From positions 1 to 5,356 of the forward strand of contig PXTQ01000074.1 in the NCBI GenBank assembly GCA_003022505.1: a stretch of DNA of 5,356 bases, written 5' to 3'. The notes beneath the pieces were generated by a model. That model saw nothing but the letters and a program-made list of their open reading frames with translations. It had not been told where the DNA came from and did no database searches. Of this stretch, positions 4,927 through 5,356 are shown piece after piece. The stretch is from Bacteroidetes bacterium QS_8_64_10 (GTDB taxonomy: Bacteria > Bacteroidota > Rhodothermia > Rhodothermales > Salinibacteraceae). Every line of letters begins with the position of its first letter. Positions within the stretch are counted from its first letter, which is position 1. The position numbers were made by a program, and so were the translations under genes.

Positions 4927-5356
4927 TTACGACCCGTACTGTCGCTCGTAGTAGTCCTGATACGACTCGTCGATGACGCTTTCCAGCCAGTCCTCGTGCT
5001 CCAGATACCAGCGCACCGTCTGGCGCAGGCCGTCCTCTAAAGTATAGCTCGGCGACCAGTCCAGTTCGCCGCGCAGCTTCGAGAAGTCCATCGCATATCT
5101 AAAATCATGGCCGAGGCGGTCCTCTACAAACGTAATGAGATCGCGTGAGGCGCCCTGCTCGCGTCCCGTCTCGTCGTCCACAAGATCCAGCAGCAGTTGC
5201 ACGAGTTCGAGATTGGTGCGCTCCGCGTCGCCGCCGATGCAGTAGGTTTCGCCACTACGCCCGTCCAGCAGGATGCGCTCGATGGCCGCGCAGTGGTCCT
5301 CCACGTGCAGCCAGTCGCGTACGTTTTCGCCCTCGCCGTAGATCGGGACCGGCTCG
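4927..5356 (-). CDS. rfbB: dTDP-glucose 4,6-dehydratase, C-terminal part (5' end outside window)
   Basis: The frame is open to the right edge and ends with TAA at 4927-4929, giving 142 C-terminal residues of a protein that is usually about 330-350. The visible part starts EPVPIYGEGENVRDWLHVEDHCAAI, the conserved sugar-nucleotide-binding stretch. It continues with GETYCIGGDAERTNLELVQ, then VEDRLGHDFRYAMDFSKLRGELDWSPSYTLEDGLRQTVRWYL and the tail YYERQYGS. All are hallmarks of RmlB within the extended short-chain dehydrogenases. The enzyme turns dTDP-glucose into dTDP-4-keto-6-deoxyglucose using tightly bound NAD, the branch point to dTDP-rhamnose and other deoxysugars. The NAD-binding GxxGxxG motif and the Tyr-x3-Lys catalytic pair lie outside the window and cannot be checked. 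It precedes the RmlC-like gene by 56 bases on the same strand, so co-transcription is likely. Confidence 0.96.
   Translation of the reverse strand, partial: EPVPIYGEGENVRDWLHVEDHCAAIERILLDGRSGETYCIGGDAERTNLELVQLLLDLVDDETGREQGASRDLITFVEDRLGHDFRYAMDFSKLRGELDWSPSYTLEDGLRQTVRWYLEHEDWLESVIDESYQDYYERQYGS

Overview
This is a GC-rich bacterial window with six protein genes, two of them cut by the window edges. I see no rRNA, complete tRNA, CRISPR array, insertion sequence or phage gene. None of the five visible gene starts has a convincing Shine-Dalgarno sequence. The proteins are acidic and prefer arginine to lysine; the phosphatase has about 30 Asp+Glu against 19 Lys+Arg. The gaps hold short tandem repeats of 7, 8 and 9 bases. 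Together these suggest the Bacteroidota/Rhodothermota side of the tree, perhaps a Salinibacter-like moderate halophile. That placement is inference; no marker gene in the window proves it.

Layout. (1) Positions 1-953, minus strand: the first 317 codons of an unusual protein whose N-terminal part resembles the YjbQ/UPF0047 family, followed by a long unrecognised extension. (2) 1231-2460, minus: xseA, the large subunit of exodeoxyribonuclease VII, with no xseB beside it. (3) 2771-3277 and 3350-4222, plus: a low-molecular-weight protein tyrosine phosphatase followed by a fructosamine-3-kinase family protein. (4) 4379-4870 and 4927-5356, minus: an RmlC-like cupin, and upstream of it the C-terminal part of dTDP-glucose 4,6-dehydratase (rfbB/rmlB), which runs off the right edge.

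How the genes fit together. The phosphatase and kinase form a probable two-gene repair unit. Kinases of this family phosphorylate sugars attached to protein amines so that they detach, and a low-molecular-weight phosphatase is known to act on ribulosamine 5-phosphates. The rfbB/RmlC-like pair belongs to nucleotide-sugar synthesis for surface polysaccharide. xseA stands alone between these units and the YjbQ-like gene. xseA and the phosphatase gene diverge from a 310-base gap. The kinase gene and the RmlC-like gene converge on a 156-base gap holding a perfect 9-bp hairpin.

The items most worth a second look are the YjbQ-like fusion protein, the loss of canonical catalytic residues in the RmlC-like cupin, the kinase/phosphatase pair, and the three families of short tandem repeats. 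Two of those families occur in more than one gap, and two abut start codons.
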